From NCBI RefSeq assembly GCF_000380485.1, contig NZ_AQYG01000036.1, forward strand, positions 1-64,000: a DNA stretch of 64,000 nt, in the 5' to 3' direction. Positions 62,876 through 64,000 of this stretch are shown here, piece after piece (position 1 is the first letter of the stretch; the number at the start of each line of letters is the position of its first letter). The position numbers and the translations under genes are program-made. The notes beneath the pieces were generated by a model. The model was not told where the DNA came from. It searched no databases and saw nothing but the letters and a program-made list of their open reading frames with translations. This DNA comes from Jongsikchunia kroppenstedtii DSM 45133 (GTDB lineage: Bacteria; Actinomycetota; Actinomycetes; Mycobacteriales; Mycobacteriaceae).

Positions 62876-63931
62876 TCACGGGGTGACGAGAATCTTGACT
62901 TCGGTGTTGCGACCTTCGCCGAGGAGTGTCTTGATGCCACCGTCCAAGACATCGGCGAGCTGAATGTGATTGGTGACCAACGACATCGGCGCCAGTCGTC
63001 CATCGGCGATGGCGTCGATGACCGCCGCGAAATCCTTGCGGGTGTAGGCGTAGCTGCCGGTGCACACCTTTTCGGTGAGCATCAGTTCGGCCGGGTTGCT
63101 GCTGACCGGTCCGTGGTACATCGCGACGACGACGGTGGTACCGCCCTTGCGCAGCGCCTGATACGCCGGGCCGAACGTGGAATCGCCCATGCCGGCCGAG
63201 TCGAAGGACGCGTCGGCGCCGCGGCCGCCATTGCGCTCGAGCAGGTAGGCGACGGGATCCTTCTCGCCGGGGTCGATCACATCGGCGCCGAACGATGCGG
63301 CCAGCTCACGGCGACCCGCACTCGGCTCCGACACGACGACGCGACCCGCGCCCATTGCCTTCAGGCATAGCAGCAGCCCCAGCCCGATCGGGCCGGCACC
63401 GACGACGAATGCGGTACCGCCGGCGGGAATCCGGCTCTGCTCCACCGCGTGATAGGCGACGGCCAGCGGCTCGACCAGCGCGCCCGTGTCGGCCGTGAAC
63501 CCTTCCGGCAGAACGAAGATGTTGCGGGCCGGCGCCACGATGTATTCGGAGAATGCGCCGCCGCCGCCCATCACGCCGAGAAAGCCGCCCTGATCGCACA
63601 GGTTGGTCTCGCCGCGGCCGCATGCGGGGCAGACGTCGTCGTCGACCATCGGGAACACGGCGACCAGGTCGCCGACCGCGATCCCCTCGACACCCTCTCC
63701 GACCTCGGCGACATGACCCGACATCTCATGGCCGAGCACATGCGGTCCCGCCTCGCCGATCAGCGGGTGCACGAAGTCGATGGGCACCGCCGGGTGCTCG
63801 TACAGCGACAGGTCCGAGCCGCAGATTCCCGCACAGGCGATGCGCACCTTGACGGTGCCCGGCCCGGCCTGCGGTTCCGGAATGTCATCCAGCCGCGCAT
63901 CACTCGGCCCGTGCATCCTCAACGCCAACAT
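62876..63931 (-). CDS. Zinc-containing alcohol dehydrogenase family protein (MDR)
   Basis: 351 residues. Catalytic zinc: CAGICGSDL with Cys and GHEMSGHVAEVGEGVEG with the His-Glu pair. The cofactor loop is VVGAGPIGLGLLLCLKAMGA (Rossmann GxGxxG). The structural zinc loop is partial (VCPACGRGETNLC, Cys residues present). It oxidises a secondary alcohol or similar group with NAD+; by resemblance it may belong to the 2,3-butanediol/sorbitol dehydrogenase branch. It precedes kshA, suggesting use with an alcohol or ketone of a steroid-like substrate. Confidence 0.88.
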   Translation of the reverse strand: MLALRMHGPSDARLDDIPEPQAGPGTVKVRIACAGICGSDLSLYEHPAVPIDFVHPLIGEAGPHVLGHEMSGHVAEVGEGVEGIAVGDLVAVFPMVDDDVCPACGRGETNLCDQGGFLGVMGGGGAFSEYIVAPARNIFVLPEGFTADTGALVEPLAVAYHAVEQSRIPAGGTAFVVGAGPIGLGLLLCLKAMGAGRVVVSEPSAGRRELAASFGADVIDPGEKDPVAYLLERNGGRGADASFDSAGMGDSTFGPAYQALRKGGTTVVVAMYHGPVSSNPAELMLTEKVCTGSYAYTRKDFAAVIDAIADGRLAPMSLVTNHIQLADVLDGGIKTLLGEGRNTEVKILVTP

Positions 63932-63941
63932 CAGCTTTCCC

Positions 63942-64000
63942 CTATCCCAGTTCGCGAACGGGGTCGGTACCGTCCCAGTTCCGCGTCTGTTCGATGCCGT
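63942..64000 (-). CDS. C-terminal end of a gene (cut by the window)
   Basis: The minus strand reads an open frame ending GIEQTRNWDGTDPVRELG and TAG at 63942-63944. It ends 10 bases before the dehydrogenase start, so it is the upstream member of the same operon. Too little is present to name the family. Confidence 0.5.
   Translation of the reverse strand, partial: GIEQTRNWDGTDPVRELG

Overview
This is a high-GC (roughly two-thirds G+C) actinobacterial chromosome segment. The backbone matches a Mycobacteriales genome close to Gordonia or Rhodococcus. The evidence is PknG with its GlnX/GlnH partners, an actinobacterial MoeA/Psd/PssA block, an Rv0430/Rv0431/SodC/Rv0433-like block, KshA, secreted LIP-family lipases, and many GTG starts with 4-base ATGA/GTGA overlaps. 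From memory of the family map, the backbone follows the order of the M. tuberculosis Rv0408-Rv0438 region: pta, ackA, pknG, glnH, glnX, mutT3, thiE, thiO, thiS, thiG, thiD, thiC, xthA, GNAT, def, DUF3263, LytR_C, sodC, GCS2-like, pssA, psd, moeA. It carries several inserted accessory blocks. No tRNA, rRNA, CRISPR or prophage was seen.

Layout. 1-2.6 kb: the end of an IS5-family insertion sequence abuts a biotin-carrier/carboxyltransferase gene that seems to have lost its biotin carboxylase part; an SRPBCC protein follows. 2.6-7 kb: M20 peptidase, moeA, psd and pssA, closed by a perfect 38-bp palindrome. 7-15 kb: a His/Met-rich membrane protein, a lipoprotein and a complete Mrp-type Na+/H+ antiporter operon (A-B fusion, C, D, E, F, G). 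15-18 kb: a frameshifted alkyl sulfatase and a CMD/AhpD-like protein. 18-25.2 kb: the conserved GCS2-like, sodC, LytR_C, DUF3263, def, GNAT and xthA block, with a GT-C glycosyltransferase added. 25.2-28 kb: a MarR/MFS efflux operon and a small acetyltransferase. 28-36.8 kb: thiamine synthesis under two TPP riboswitches (thiC-thiD, thiO-thiS-thiG), with two ABC-2 export systems between them.

36.8-47.9 kb is an accessory island of about 11 kb that separates thiO from thiE. It holds an MFS transporter with a large Ala-rich insert, an AlkB-type alkane hydroxylase, two tandem secreted LIP lipases flanking a fatty acyl-CoA ligase, a TetR regulator with a clear operator palindrome, a DUF2236 (MpaB/Lcp-like) oxygenase with a cysteine-less peroxiredoxin-like partner, and a second TetR. 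Together these look like a regulated module for taking apart hydrophobic esters or hydrocarbons. The acyl-CoA ligase and the alkyl sulfatase each carry a single-base frameshift.

47.9-55 kb: thiE, a LeuA-regulatory-domain-like protein behind a possible leader-peptide/hairpin attenuator, a NUDIX hydrolase, and the glnX-glnH-pknG operon. 55-61 kb: a third LIP lipase with TetR and its own palindrome, ackA-pta, and another TetR. 61-64 kb: a VOC protein, a KshA-type Rieske oxygenase, a zinc alcohol dehydrogenase and the end of another gene.

The most unusual items are the 11-kb island with its operators, the leader/hairpin before the stand-alone LeuA-like domain, the two single-base frameshifts, and several unexplained inverted repeats (25.2, 49.3 and 61.2 kb).
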